DNA from: an uncultured Clostridia bacterium
GTDB lineage: Bacteria; Bacillota; Clostridia; Lachnospirales; Anaerotignaceae
DNA length: 64,000 nucleotides
Assembly: GCA_944378105.1 (NCBI GenBank)
Contig: CALWGC010000030.1
Coordinates: 37,086 to 101,085 of the forward strand
Direction: 5' to 3'
The notes under the pieces: model-generated
Told to the model about the DNA's origin: nothing
Databases searched by the model: none
Seen by the model: the letters and a program-made list of their open reading frames with translations, nothing else
In this document: positions 18,755 through 28,955 of the stretch, piece after piece
Layout of the letters: every line of letters begins with the position of its first letter
Position numbering within the stretch: position 1 is the stretch's first letter
Translations under genes and position numbers: made by a program

Positions 18755-19489
18755 GTGAAAGAAAAATTTTATGCCACCATTCCTGTCACAGTCTTATGTG
18801 TGTTGTTGGGCTTGATGATTGGTGTGCAATATAATACCGTGCGTCAACAGCAGCAAACGGCCGATTCGGCCTCTTTACAGCGGGTCAGCGAGTTAACCAC
18901 AAAGCTTACCACGCTTCAGGCCGAAAATGAGGCCTTGCAAACGCAGCTGGAGACACAAAGCCAACAGATGAAAGAATTTGAAGCGGCCCTTGTGGCCGAC
19001 GACAGCGATTTTGAGGCGCTGACCAAAGAAAACGAACGGTTGAAAATGATTGCCGGTATGACGGCCGTACAAGGGCGCGGCGTATCGGTGACCATCAACG
19101 ACAGCAAAACATCCGACGAAGCAGCATCCAGTGCCAACCCGGACGCCTTTTTGGTCCATGCCGAGGATATTTTGTCCATCATCAACGAACTGAACGTGGC
19201 CGGCGCAGAGGCTATCTCCATCAACGGCCAACGGATTATTTCCCAAAGTGCCATTCGTTGTGCCGGGTCGGTGGTCAATGTCAATGATGTGAAAATTGCG
19301 GCACCGTTTGTGATTACGGCCATTGGTGACCCGGATTTATTGGAGGCTGCGTTGGTGTTTCCCGGCGGCGTGGTGGACACGCTGCGGCCGTGGGGCATTG
19401 AAATTATCATTATGAAGCTGGATACATTGGAAATCCCCGCCTATAACCAAGTGCGGGAATTTCGAGAAGCGACCAGCAGTAAGGAGTGA
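18755..19489 (+). CDS. DUF881-family (YlxW/YlxX-like) protein
   Basis: 244 residues: N-terminal membrane helix (about 7-24), a coiled coil of about 30-85 rich in Gln, Leu and Glu, and the DUF881 domain (GRGVSVTINDS to EIIIMKLDTLEIP). GTG start after a GGGGAAG ribosome site. Genes of this family lie with sbp before ftsZ in Bacillus and Clostridia and are thought to act in division; the role is not established. Confidence 0.87.
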   Translation: MKEKFYATIPVTVLCVLLGLMIGVQYNTVRQQQQTADSASLQRVSELTTKLTTLQAENEALQTQLETQSQQMKEFEAALVADDSDFEALTKENERLKMIAGMTAVQGRGVSVTINDSKTSDEAASSANPDAFLVHAEDILSIINELNVAGAEAISINGQRIISQSAIRCAGSVVNVNDVKIAAPFVITAIGDPDLLEAALVFPGGVVDTLRPWGIEIIIMKLDTLEIPAYNQVREFREATSSKE

Positions 19490-19494
19490 GCAGG

Positions 19495-19881
19495 ATGTTA
19501 TTACCAATTCCGCTGTTGGGACTTGTCATTGGTGTTTTGATTGGTATTTCGATGCCGTATGTCTTTCCGGTTGGATATTCGACTTATGTGGGCATTGCGA
19601 TTTTGGCCTGCGCCGATTCGGTGTTGGGAGGCATCAAAAGTAGCCTTCATGGCCAGTTTCAGTTAAACGTCTTTTTGTCTGGCTTTATTGGCAATGCCAT
19701 TTTGGCCATGGGCCTTGTGTATTTGGGAGAAAAACTGAATCTTTCGCTTTACATTGCGGCCATTGTGGTCTTTGGCAGTCGTTTTTTTCAAAATTTTGCA
19801 GAGATTCGCAGATTTTTGTTGAATCGCGGGGAAAAAAAGGATAAGATACATAGTGAAGAGAATGTGGAAAAGGGAAAATAA
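19495..19881 (+). CDS. sbp: Small basic protein (Sbp, DUF1290)
   Basis: 128 residues with three to four membrane helices and the family motif ACADSVLGGIKSSLHGQF (about 39-56), ending in a basic, charged tail. ATG 19495 follows AAGGAG by nine bases; the GTG at 19486 would overlap the previous stop. Its position before ftsZ matches the conserved division cluster. Confidence 0.88.
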   Translation: MLLPIPLLGLVIGVLIGISMPYVFPVGYSTYVGIAILACADSVLGGIKSSLHGQFQLNVFLSGFIGNAILAMGLVYLGEKLNLSLYIAAIVVFGSRFFQNFAEIRRFLLNRGEKKDKIHSEENVEKGK

Positions 19882-19976
19882 GTTTTTTTCAAAGAATTTG
19901 TCATTTTTTCTGGCTTTTTCAGAGGAAAACCGCTATAATAAAAGGTAATTGATTTTTATGACAGGAGGGAAGCTCA

Positions 19977-21128
19977 GTGCTTGAGTTTGTAGATCACGGT
20001 AATTCTGCTGTAATTAAGGTGGTTGGTGTCGGTGGTGGCGGCAACAACGCAGTCAACAGAATGATTGAAGATAATATGGACGGCGTAGAATTTATCGCTA
20101 TCAATACAGATATGCAGGATTTGTCTAAATCCTTGGCTCCAACCAAAATCCAAATTGGAGAAAAACTGACCAAAGGCCTTGGGGCCGGCGGTAACCCTGA
20201 CATTGGCGAAAAAAGCGCCGAAGAAACCAAAGATGAAGTGGCCCGGGTGTTAAACGGTGCCGATATGGTGTTTATTACGGCCGGCATGGGTGGCGGTACT
20301 GGTACGGGTGCTGCACCAAAAATTGCAGAAATTTCCAAAAGTCTTGGTATCCTCACCGTTGGCGTTGTGACAAAGCCTTTTGAATTTGAAGGCAAAAAAA
20401 GAATGTCCAATGCAGAACGCGGCGTTAGCGAACTGAGAAAATCCGTGGATACCCTTGTTATCATTCCAAACCAGCGTCTTTTGAGCATCATTGATAAAAA
20501 GACAACCCTCATCGAATCGTTCCGCAAAGCCGACGAAGTGCTTCGTCAGGGCGTACAGGGCATTTCCGACCTGATTGCAAAACCAGGTGTGATCAACTTG
20601 GACTTTGCCGATGTGAAAGCCGTGATGGAAGACAAGGGTCTGGCCCACATGGGCATTGGCCATGGTGCTGGCGAAAACAAAGCAGAAATTGCAGCCAAAG
20701 CAGCCATCCAAAGTCCATTGCTGGAAACCAAGATCGATGGCGCAAGAAGCGTGCTCATCAACTTCAGCGGCGATGCCAACTTGGGCTTGCTGGAAGCCGA
20801 CTCTGCGGCGAACCTCATTCGCGAAAGCATCGACCCCGATGCAGAAATCTTCTTTGGTACAACCATCAACGAAGATTTGGATGACGAAGTTATCGTTACC
20901 GTTATTGCAACCGGTTTTGAAAGCAACGTCAAAGGCCTGCCACCGAAAAACATGCGGGATGTCTTTAGCAGCAGCTATCGGGAAGAACGCCCAGAACGCA
21001 GCTATGACGACGATATGAGCTATCCAGAAGAACCTGCTGCTTCGGCACAGCCTTCTTTTGATGATACTTATGGTGATGGCACGGAAATCAAGATTCCAAG
21101 CTTCATCAAAAACAGAAAATCCTTTTAA
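19977..21128 (+). CDS. ftsZ: Cell division protein FtsZ
   Basis: Tubulin-like GTPase forming the Z ring. 383 residues: GTP-binding GGGTGTG at 105-111, T7-loop [11 protein letters not shown] (about 204-214), a spacer rich in Glu, Arg, Pro and Ser, and the C-terminal peptide [12 protein letters not shown] that binds FtsA/SepF-type partners. GTG start eight bases after AGGAGGG. A TATAAT at 19934-19939 suggests a promoter of its own, with a weak -35. Confidence 0.98.
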   Translation: MLEFVDHGNSAVIKVVGVGGGGNNAVNRMIEDNMDGVEFIAINTDMQDLSKSLAPTKIQIGEKLTKGLGAGGNPDIGEKSAEETKDEVARVLNGADMVFITAGMGGGTGTGAAPKIAEISKSLGILTVGVVTKPFEFEGKKRMSNAERGVSELRKSVDTLVIIPNQRLLSIIDKKTTLIESFRKADEVLRQGVQGISDLIAKPGVINLDFADVKAVMEDKGLAHMGIGHGAGENKAEIAAKAAIQSPLLETKIDGARSVLINFSGDANLGLLEADSAANLIRESIDPDAEIFFGTTINEDLDDEVIVTVIATGFESNVKGLPPKNMRDVFSSSYREERPERSYDDDMSYPEEPAASAQPSFDDTYGDGTEIKIPSFIKNRKSF

Positions 21129-21145
21129 TTTTCTATGACTAACGC

Positions 21146-21179
21146 AAAAAAGGCGTGAAGCAAGCTTCACGTCTTTTTT
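21146..21179 (+). terminator. Terminator after ftsZ
   Basis: AGGCGTGAAG and CTTCACGTCT pair around CAAG, with A before and T after. Confidence 0.9.
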
Positions 21180-21220
21180 GGCTGTTCGAGTTTGTCTTGG
21201 CAAACAACCAAAACATCGAA

Positions 21221-21256
21221 AAACCTTCCGTTCACAGAAAACGGGAGGTTTTTTGT
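21221..21256 (+). terminator. Second terminator-like hairpin before spoIIGA
   Basis: CCTTCCGTT and AACGGGAGG pair (one G:T) with a seven-base loop and six T. With the first hairpin it insulates the sporulation genes from ftsZ. Confidence 0.65.
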
Positions 21257-21424
21257 TTTTCCAAAAGAAAGCAACAAAAAGCCATTCTTTTTTTGGAAAG
21301 AACGGAAGAAAAAGAAAATAAGGCACCTTTTTTGCAGTAATTTTTTAGGGATAGCGCCGCAAAAACGGCATTTTTCGCCGAGGGACTTTGACTATAATAC
21401 AGGCAGAGGAAAGGCGGTGAGGAT

Positions 21425-22291
21425 GTGGTTTATTATGTGGATGTGCTTTTTGGGGTCAATGCGGTGATGGACACTTTGGCACTTTCGCTGACGGCCTTTT
21501 CCTGCCGGCGCACGGTATCCAAGAAACGATTGGTGGGTAGTGGCTGCTTTGGCGGCCTTTGGGGATGTGTGCCTTTGTTTTTCCCAAGGGCAGGCACTTT
21601 GGCCCAGGTTTTGGTGGGATTGATTGGTGTTGGGGGCGCCGTTTGGTTCCTTTTTTTGCCCAAAAGCAAACGGGAGTGGGTGCGGCTTTGTTTGATGACG
21701 CTTTTTACGGTTTGCTTTTTGGGTGGGATTGCCGGATGGGTATGGCAAAACACCAATTTGTCTTTGGGCATCCAGATGGCGGCAAAGCAGATGGCGCTGT
21801 TGCCGCTTTTGGCCAGTGGCTGTTGTGGTTTTGCACTGTTTCGGCTGCTATCGGTTTTTTTTACGGCGTTTATGCCCCGCGGTTCCTACCGTACCACCCT
21901 GCGGCTTTGGCTTGGTGGCCAAAGCACGGTGGTGGAGACTTTTTTGGATACGGGCAATTTTTTGCGGATGGACCCAAAGGGACGTCCCATGGTTCTTGTT
22001 TCTTTTCGTGCCATTGCGCCGCTGCTGCCCCTTTGGGTGCAACAGTTATTCTTGGCGCAGGAGGAGACAGAAGCCATTGTTTCTGGCTTACAGGCGGCAG
22101 GGTGGGAAAGTTTTCCCGTTTCCTATACGGCCTTGGGAAATCAAAACGGCGCCTTGCCGGCGGTGGTGCTTCAAAAAGGAGAATGTTTGGGAAACGGCAA
22201 GGTGCTGACCCCGCTGGTGGCGGCCATACAAAATGGCTCCTTTGGCCAGGCCGGGGAAGCCATTGTCCATCCGTCCTTATTGACTGAATAA
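21425..22291 (+). CDS. spoIIGA: Sporulation sigma-E factor processing peptidase SpoIIGA
   Basis: Mother-cell membrane aspartic protease that removes the pro-sequence of sigma-E. 288 residues: five N-terminal membrane helices, then the protease domain with the catalytic DTGN at 175-178 ([10 protein letters not shown]). GTG start; AAAGG lies 10 bases before. TATAAT at 21393-21398 lacks a good -35, as expected if an activator such as Spo0A is needed, though I find no clear Spo0A box. sigE starts 13 bases after the stop. Confidence 0.9.
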   Translation: MVYYVDVLFGVNAVMDTLALSLTAFSCRRTVSKKRLVGSGCFGGLWGCVPLFFPRAGTLAQVLVGLIGVGGAVWFLFLPKSKREWVRLCLMTLFTVCFLGGIAGWVWQNTNLSLGIQMAAKQMALLPLLASGCCGFALFRLLSVFFTAFMPRGSYRTTLRLWLGGQSTVVETFLDTGNFLRMDPKGRPMVLVSFRAIAPLLPLWVQQLFLAQEETEAIVSGLQAAGWESFPVSYTALGNQNGALPAVVLQKGECLGNGKVLTPLVAAIQNGSFGQAGEAIVHPSLLTE

Positions 22292-22304
22292 AGAGGTGAA
22301 AAAC

Positions 22305-23042
22305 ATGCAGTATGTAAAATTTTTCTTTTTTCGTCTGAAATATGATGCCGATCAATGGCTTCAGCGTTTTACCAAGGGCGCCAAAGAGCCGGTGTATTAT
22401 ATCGGCGGAAGCGATGTCTTTCCGCCACCTTTAACGCCCCAGGAAGAGGAGGCGGTGCTGGCCTGCTTGGGTACGGACGAGGAGCCAAAGGCCAAGGCGT
22501 TACTCATTGAGCGAAACTTGCGCCTGGTGGTTTATATTGCCAGAAAGTTTGAAAATACAGGAATCAATGTGGAGGACTTGATTTCCATCGGCACCATTGG
22601 TCTCATCAAAGCCATCAATACCTTTAAGACGGAAAAGAAAATCAAGCTGGCCACCTATGCCTCCCGTTGTATTGAAAATGAAATTTTGATGTACTTACGG
22701 CGTAACGCCAAAATCAAAACAGAAGTTTCCATCGACGAGCCCCTCAATGTGGACTGGGAAGGAAATGAACTGTTGCTCAGCGATATTTTGGGAACGGAAA
22801 GCGATTTGATTTATCGCAACCTGGAAAGTCAGATTGATAAAATGCTTTTGACAGAGGCCATGGAAAAACTGAACCGGCGGGAACAAAACATCATTCGGCT
22901 GCGGTTTGGGCTAACCAAATCTGGCGAAGAAAAGACGCAAAAAGAAGTGGCCGATTTGATGGGCATTTCCCAAAGCTATATTTCGCGGTTAGAAAAAAGG
23001 ATTATTGGCCGGTTAAAAAAGGAGATCAGCAAAATGGTTTAG
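22305..23042 (+). CDS. sigE: RNA polymerase sporulation sigma factor SigE
   Basis: Mother-cell sigma factor, about 245 residues. An N-terminal pro-sequence of about 29 residues precedes the conserved VYYIGGS processing region and the [13 protein letters not shown] segment. Region 2 ([29 protein letters not shown]) and region 4 ([24 protein letters not shown]) are intact. ATG 22305 follows AGAGGTGA; GTG 22296 is the alternative. The gene is not followed by sigG, its partner in Bacillus and many Clostridia. Confidence 0.95.
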   Translation: MQYVKFFFFRLKYDADQWLQRFTKGAKEPVYYIGGSDVFPPPLTPQEEEAVLACLGTDEEPKAKALLIERNLRLVVYIARKFENTGINVEDLISIGTIGLIKAINTFKTEKKIKLATYASRCIENEILMYLRRNAKIKTEVSIDEPLNVDWEGNELLLSDILGTESDLIYRNLESQIDKMLLTEAMEKLNRREQNIIRLRFGLTKSGEEKTQKEVADLMGISQSYISRLEKRIIGRLKKEISKMV

Positions 23043-23087
23043 GCGTAGCCAAGAAAAGCGCTTTTGCCAGGAGAAAGGAGGAAACCA

Positions 23088-23225
23088 AGAAAAAAGGGAA
23101 ACTGCTTTTGGCGCAGCTTCCTAAAAAAACAAAGATGGCTGCAATCCCTACATAAAAAGGATTGCAGCCACCTTATTTTTTCTAAGGTTGTTTTCTTCTG
23201 AAGGCTGCTATCGCAATTTCCCTTT
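23088..23225. repeat. Palindromic intergenic element around the sigE terminator
   Basis: Outer arms AAAAAGGGAAA (about 23088) and TTTCCCTTTTT (about 23215) are a perfect 11-bp match. Inside them GCAGCTTCC faces GAAGGCTGC, and the terminator stem is at the centre. The left arm carries TTTTGGCGCAGC followed by TTCCT, nearly the same as the left arm of the 226-bp element at 54043. Confidence 0.55.
23136..23181 (+). terminator. Terminator of spoIIGA-sigE
   Basis: GGCTGCAATCC and GGATTGCAGCC form a perfect 11-bp stem; a T-rich tract (TTATTTTTTC) follows. Confidence 0.85.
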
Positions 23226-23265
23226 TTGATCTTTCAGTTTTGAAACAGTAGCGTTTGGCCACCGT

Positions 23266-23637
23266 TTATTTTAGGCGCGCACCACAATGGGGGCAGTGGA
23301 GAAAGGAATCTTCCACCGGAGTGCCGCAATGGGGGCAAACGGACCGGACGGAAAAATCGCCGCTATAAGGAACGAGATCCTTTTGACTGATGGCAATTTG
23401 TTCGCCCCGCTCGATTTGTTTGCCAAAGGCCGTATTGAGCAAATACACATTACCACAACAGCTCATCCGCACCAGATATTTTTTTCCAAAACGAAACAGC
23501 GGAATAAAGAATAAACTAAAGCAGTTGGCCACTAAAAATACTTCATAATCACAAGCCTGTCCGCAATGACTGCAAATGCCGCCCAGCGTATAAGGAAGTC
23601 TTTTTTCTACCGGCATAATTCCAAAAAAGAAAAACAC
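23266..23637 (-). CDS. Zinc-ribbon protein of unknown function
   Basis: About 123 residues from GTG 23637: a hydrophobic N-terminus (FFFFGIMP), a first CxxC zinc pair (CSHCG), a FSLFFIPLFRFGKKYLVR-type segment followed by a Cys pair, and a C-terminal double CxxC ribbon (CPHCGTP; CPHCGARL). This arrangement is seen in small Firmicute zinc-ribbon proteins of unknown role. An ATG in the ribosome-site region is out of frame. It converges on sigE. Confidence 0.7.
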   Translation of the reverse strand: MFFFFGIMPVEKRLPYTLGGICSHCGQACDYEVFLVANCFSLFFIPLFRFGKKYLVRMSCCGNVYLLNTAFGKQIERGEQIAISQKDLVPYSGDFSVRSVCPHCGTPVEDSFLHCPHCGARLK

Positions 23638-23720
23638 AATCCATTCCCACCTTTCTGCTCTCATTCTAACACAGATCAACGAAAAGGTATACTTTTTCTT
23701 CCCATTTTGGGCAATAATAT

Positions 23721-23749
23721 TTTACATCTGGAAAAGAACGTGGTAAAAT
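23721..23749 (+). promoter_or_regulatory. Sigma-A promoter for purL
   Basis: TTTACA (23721-23726), a 17-base spacer and TAAAAT (23744-23749). Only about 37 bases of leader follow, too short for a purine riboswitch. Confidence 0.65.
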
Positions 23750-23793
23750 AAGAATGATGTTAAAATTTGGAGCTTGTAAAAGGGGAATTGACT

Positions 23794-26700
23794 ATGAATA
23801 TCAGACGTCTATACATTGAGAAAAAAGAAGGCTGTGATGTGGAAGCAAAGGGCCTTCTGGCAGACATCCGGGAAAATCTTGGCATTCAGGGACTGACCAA
23901 TGTCCGCCTCTTCATTCGCTATGACGTAGAAGGTATTGAAGATGCAGTTTATGAAGCGGCCAAAACCACCATCTTTTCCGAACCGCCGGTAGATGTGGTG
24001 TATGAAGAAACGGTGGCATTTTCCAAGGGGGAAAAGGTCTTTGCGGTGGAATATCTGCCGGGACAGTATGACCAAAGGGCAGACTCCGCCATGCAGTGCG
24101 TGCAAATTATTTCCCAAAAGGACAAGCCGACCATTGCGGCCGCCAAAGTGATTGCCCTGGAAGGCAATATCACCGAAGCGGAATTTGCCAAAATCAAAAG
24201 CTATTGCATTAACCCTGTGGATAGCCGGGAAGCGTCGCTTTCTAAGCCAAAGACATTGGCGATGGATATGGTTTCGCCACCGGATATTGCCATTTTTGAC
24301 GGCTTTATTGACAAAACGGAAGAAGAGATTGCCGCTTTGCGCAATCAGTTGGAAACGGCCATGAGCCTGGAAGATATGCTCTTTTGCCAAAAATACTTCC
24401 GGGATGTGGAAAAAAGAAACCCAACGGCAACGGAAATTCGTGTCATCGACACCTATTGGTCCGATCATTGCCGCCATACGACATTCCATACGAAAATCGA
24501 AGACGTTTCTTTTGAAGACGGGTATTACACCAGCGCCATCCAAAAAGCATACCAGCAGTATTTGGATGAAAGAAGCGTGCTTTATGCCGGCAAGGACAAA
24601 GATATTTGTCTGATGGATTTGGCAGTGCTTGGGATGAAAGCATTGCGGGCCAATGGCAAGCTGGATAACTTGGACCAATCGGAAGAAATCAACGCCTGCT
24701 CCATTGTAGTCCCTGTGGATGTGGACGGCGTGGAAGAAGATTGGCTGATCATGTTTAAAAACGAAACCCATAACCACCCAACGGAAATCGAACCATTTGG
24801 TGGGGCGGCCACCTGCCTTGGCGGGGCCATCCGTGACCCATTGAGCGGCAGAAGCTATGTATACCAGGCCATGCGTGTGACCGGTAGCGGGGACCCTCGG
24901 GCCAAAGTGGAAGATACCTTGGAAGGAAAACTGCCTCAGCGCAAAATTACCACCGAAGCCGCCAGAGGGTATAGCTCTTACGGTAACCAAATTGGCCTTT
25001 CCACTGGCCAAGTGGCAGAAATTTATGACGAAGGCTTTGTGGCAAAACGAATGGAAATTGGCGCTGTCATTGCGGCGGCCAAAAAAGAACATGTGGTACG
25101 GATGCGTCCAGAGCCTGGTGATGTGATTATTTTGACCGGCGGACGCACCGGCCGTGACGGTTGCGGCGGGGCTACCGGCTCTTCCAAAGAACACACCGTG
25201 GAATCCATCCACACCTGCGGGGCCGAAGTACAAAAAGGCAATCCACCAACGGAACGGAAATTACAGCGCCTGTTCCGCAACCCGGCCGTTAGCACTATGA
25301 TTAAACGTTGTAACGACTTTGGTGCCGGCGGTGTTTCTGTGGCCATTGGCGAATTGGCCGATGGGCTGACCATCGAACTGGATCGGGTGCCAAAGAAATA
25401 TGAAGGGCTGGACGGCACAGAACTGGCCATTTCCGAAAGCCAGGAAAGAATGGCCGTTGTGGTGGCAAAAGAAAACGCCGAAGCATTTATCCAATATGCC
25501 GCCGAAGAAAACTTGGAAGCAACCCAAGTGGCTGTGGTAACAGAAGAACCTAGACTTGTGATGCACTGGAGAGGCAAAGACATTGTCAACATTTCCAGAG
25601 CCTTCTTGGATACCAACGGCGCAAAACAGACCACGTCTGTCCATGTGGCAGCGCCAAAAAAAGCCGCTTATTTCGATACCCCTTGTGTAGAAGAAGAAAA
25701 AATTGCGCATAATTGGAAGGAAGCATGGCTTTCCAATATGGGCCGGCTCAATGTGGCAAGCCAAAAAGGGTTGGTGGAACGCTTTGACTCCACCATTGGC
25801 GCAGGCACTGTTTTGATGCCTTTTGGCGGTAAATATCAGCTGACCCCGGCAGAAGCCATGGCAGCCAAAGTGCCGCTGCTGCAAGGCGAAACGACGACGG
25901 CCACACTGATGAGCTATGGCTATCAGCCTGAAATTGCAAAATGGAGCCCCTTCCATGGCGCTGTTTATGCTGTGGTGGAATCGGCTGCCAAAATTGTGGC
26001 TTCCGGCGGGAAATTGGAAAGCATCCGCTTGACTTTCCAAGAATATTTTGAAAAACTGGGCACAGACCCAGAAAAATGGGGCAAACCATTTGCCGCTTTG
26101 GTTGGCGCCTTCCAGGCCCAGATGGAATTAGGCATTGCGGCCATCGGCGGCAAGGACAGCATGAGCGGTACGTTTATGGATCTCCATGTACCACCGGTGC
26201 TTACCTCGTTTGCGGTGGATGTGACGAAGATGGATCAAATCATCTCCCCCGAATTGAAACAAGCCGATAACCTCCTGTTCTTCCTGCCAATGAAACGGGA
26301 CGAAAAGGATTTACCAGATTATGACTATGCAAGAAAATTGTTCTCTTTGGTTCATGGACTGATTGAGAAAAAAGTTTGCGTTTCCGCCCATACGGTACGC
26401 GGCGGCGGTTTGGCAGAGGCCATTGCAAAGATGACCTTTGGCAACAAGATTGGCGTGGCGCTGGATGACGATGTGGAAATGAAATCGTTGTTCTACCCAG
26501 CGTATGGCTCTTTTGTGTTGGAAATCGACAACAAAAAAGCCAAAGTCATCGACTTTATGGGCTTAAGCGCGCACCTCATTGGCCGGACGACGGAAGATGC
26601 TGTCATTCGTTGGAAAGAAGAAGAATTGTCTTTGGAAGATTTGTTGGATGCATGGCAGGCACCGCTTGAAAAAGTGTTCCCAACCAAGACGGCTCAGACG

Positions 26701-27567
26701 CCAGAAGGCAACATTCCTTCCAGTGTATTTGAAAATACGGATTTTGGCCGTCCTGCAATCCAGGTGGCAAAACCACGGGTATTTATCCCTGTGTTCCCAG
26801 GCACCAACTGCGAATATGACACGGCCCGCGCCTTTGAAAAAGCAGGCGCCATTGCCAAAACCCAGGTGGTTGCCAATATGAGCGTTTCGATGTTGGAAGC
26901 CAGCATTGAAAAAATGGTGGAAGAAATCCAAAGCAGCCAAATCATCATGATTCCAGGCGGCTTTAGCGCCGGTGACGAACCGGACGGTTCCGGCAAATTC
27001 ATTGCCGCCGTCTTCCGTAATCCAAAAGTGAAAGAAGCAGTGATGGATCTGCTGAAAAACCGGGATGGTTTGATGCTGGGGATCTGTAACGGCTTCCAGG
27101 CCCTGGTGAAACTGGGGTTGGTTCCTTATGGTGAAATCCGCGATTTGGACGAAGAAAGTCCAACGCTGACCTATAACGCCATTGGCCGCCATGTCAGCTG
27201 CATGGTGCAGACGAAAATTGTTTCCAACCGTTCGCCTTGGCTTTGGGGTACCAAGCCTGGCGATGTGTATACCATTCCTGTATCTCACGGGGAAGGCCGC
27301 TTCATTGCGCCGAAAGAACAGTTGCAAGCACTGTTTGAAAACGGACAAGTGGCAACCCAGTATGTGGACTTTGTCGGTAACCCAACCTATGACATTCGCT
27401 TTAATCCAAACGGCTCTATGATGGCCATTGAAGGCATCACAAGTCCAGATGGACGTGTATTTGGTAAGATGGGCCATTCGGAACGAATTGGCGCTGGCGT
27501 ATTCCAAAACATTCCCGGCGAAAAAGACCAGAAGATCTTTGCTTCCGGCGTGGCTTACTTCAAATAA
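23794..27567 (+). CDS. purL: Phosphoribosylformylglycinamidine synthase, single-chain form
   Basis: Converts FGAR, glutamine and ATP to FGAM in purine synthesis. 1257 residues carry both the synthase (two AIRS-like halves; SDHCRHTTF and NETHNHPTEIEPFGGAATCLGG) and the C-terminal glutamine amidotransferase (PGTNCEYDTARAF; nucleophile Cys in LGICNGFQAL; His in VSHGEGRF). This is the Clostridia/Bacteroides long type, not PurS-PurQ-PurL. ATG 23794 follows AAGGGGA. It stands alone, away from other pur genes. Confidence 0.97.
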   Translation: MNIRRLYIEKKEGCDVEAKGLLADIRENLGIQGLTNVRLFIRYDVEGIEDAVYEAAKTTIFSEPPVDVVYEETVAFSKGEKVFAVEYLPGQYDQRADSAMQCVQIISQKDKPTIAAAKVIALEGNITEAEFAKIKSYCINPVDSREASLSKPKTLAMDMVSPPDIAIFDGFIDKTEEEIAALRNQLETAMSLEDMLFCQKYFRDVEKRNPTATEIRVIDTYWSDHCRHTTFHTKIEDVSFEDGYYTSAIQKAYQQYLDERSVLYAGKDKDICLMDLAVLGMKALRANGKLDNLDQSEEINACSIVVPVDVDGVEEDWLIMFKNETHNHPTEIEPFGGAATCLGGAIRDPLSGRSYVYQAMRVTGSGDPRAKVEDTLEGKLPQRKITTEAARGYSSYGNQIGLSTGQVAEIYDEGFVAKRMEIGAVIAAAKKEHVVRMRPEPGDVIILTGGRTGRDGCGGATGSSKEHTVESIHTCGAEVQKGNPPTERKLQRLFRNPAVSTMIKRCNDFGAGGVSVAIGELADGLTIELDRVPKKYEGLDGTELAISESQERMAVVVAKENAEAFIQYAAEENLEATQVAVVTEEPRLVMHWRGKDIVNISRAFLDTNGAKQTTSVHVAAPKKAAYFDTPCVEEEKIAHNWKEAWLSNMGRLNVASQKGLVERFDSTIGAGTVLMPFGGKYQLTPAEAMAAKVPLLQGETTTATLMSYGYQPEIAKWSPFHGAVYAVVESAAKIVASGGKLESIRLTFQEYFEKLGTDPEKWGKPFAALVGAFQAQMELGIAAIGGKDSMSGTFMDLHVPPVLTSFAVDVTKMDQIISPELKQADNLLFFLPMKRDEKDLPDYDYARKLFSLVHGLIEKKVCVSAHTVRGGGLAEAIAKMTFGNKIGVALDDDVEMKSLFYPAYGSFVLEIDNKKAKVIDFMGLSAHLIGRTTEDAVIRWKEEELSLEDLLDAWQAPLEKVFPTKTAQTPEGNIPSSVFENTDFGRPAIQVAKPRVFIPVFPGTNCEYDTARAFEKAGAIAKTQVVANMSVSMLEASIEKMVEEIQSSQIIMIPGGFSAGDEPDGSGKFIAAVFRNPKVKEAVMDLLKNRDGLMLGICNGFQALVKLGLVPYGEIRDLDEESPTLTYNAIGRHVSCMVQTKIVSNRSPWLWGTKPGDVYTIPVSHGEGRFIAPKEQLQALFENGQVATQYVDFVGNPTYDIRFNPNGSMMAIEGITSPDGRVFGKMGHSERIGAGVFQNIPGEKDQKIFASGVAYFK

Positions 27568-27599
27568 ACAACCTGAACCGAAAGGAGTGTTTGCCGTTT

Positions 27600-27701
27600 A
27601 TGAAAATTACGACCTTGGTTTTGAGTGCAGTTTCTTTGGCCGTTTCGGCCGCGTTGTTGGTTTTTTCCATTGTGAATATCGTTTCTTCAACAGAAGAATG
27701 A
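27600..27701 (+). CDS. 33-residue single-span membrane peptide
   Basis: ATG at 27600 to TGA at 27699-27701 encodes a short Lys-containing start, a hydrophobic helix of about 25 residues (LVLSAVSLAVSAALLVFSIV) and an acidic end. A perfect AAAGGAG lies 12 bases before ATG and three bases before an in-frame TTG at 27591, so a 36-residue form is possible. It fills the gap between purL and gap, 33 bases before gap. Function unknown. Confidence 0.5.
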   Translation: MKITTLVLSAVSLAVSAALLVFSIVNIVSSTEE

Positions 27702-28742
<1,041 letters not shown>

Positions 28743-28772
28743 AAAGCACACTTTTTGCAAAAGCAATGAGAG

Positions 28773-28815
28773 CAAAACAGGATTTCTTTGTTTCCAAAGA
28801 AATCCTGTTTTTTTG
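28773..28815 (+). terminator. Terminator after gap
   Basis: AAAACAGGATTTCTTTG pairs with CAAAGAAATCCTGTTTT over a TTTC loop, followed by more T. Confidence 0.92.
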
Positions 28816-28838
28816 ATGAAAAAGAAGTACAAGAGGAT

Positions 28839-28873
28839 TATAGGTTTACATAATAATATTATGTAAACCTATA
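28839..28873. promoter_or_regulatory. 35-base perfect palindrome upstream of a promoter
   Basis: Arms of 16 bp (TATAGGTTTACATAAT and its complement) around AAT. It lies 24 bases before the -35 box at 28897, has no T tract, and follows the gap terminator, so it looks like a regulator binding site or an extruding palindrome rather than a terminator. Confidence 0.6.
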
Positions 28874-28896
28874 GAGAAAAATTCACAGAAAATTCG

Positions 28897-28925
28897 TTGC
28901 AATTCGACAAAATCATCGGTATAAT
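28897..28925 (+). promoter_or_regulatory. Sigma-A promoter for the L,D-transpeptidase gene
   Basis: TTGCAA (28897-28902), a 17-base spacer and TATAAT (28920-28925). Confidence 0.7.
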
Positions 28926-28955
28926 ATAGAACGCAACAAAAGAAGAAAGGACGAT

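Noticed and set aside
23750..23793. Purine riboswitch upstream of purL
   Set aside because: Fewer than 45 bases separate the -10 box from the start; no aptamer motif.
23809..25233. 474-codon minus-strand frame opposite purL (and similar ones opposite gap, ftsZ and the SLH gene)
   Set aside because: No family motif, composition typical of antisense of a highly biased gene.
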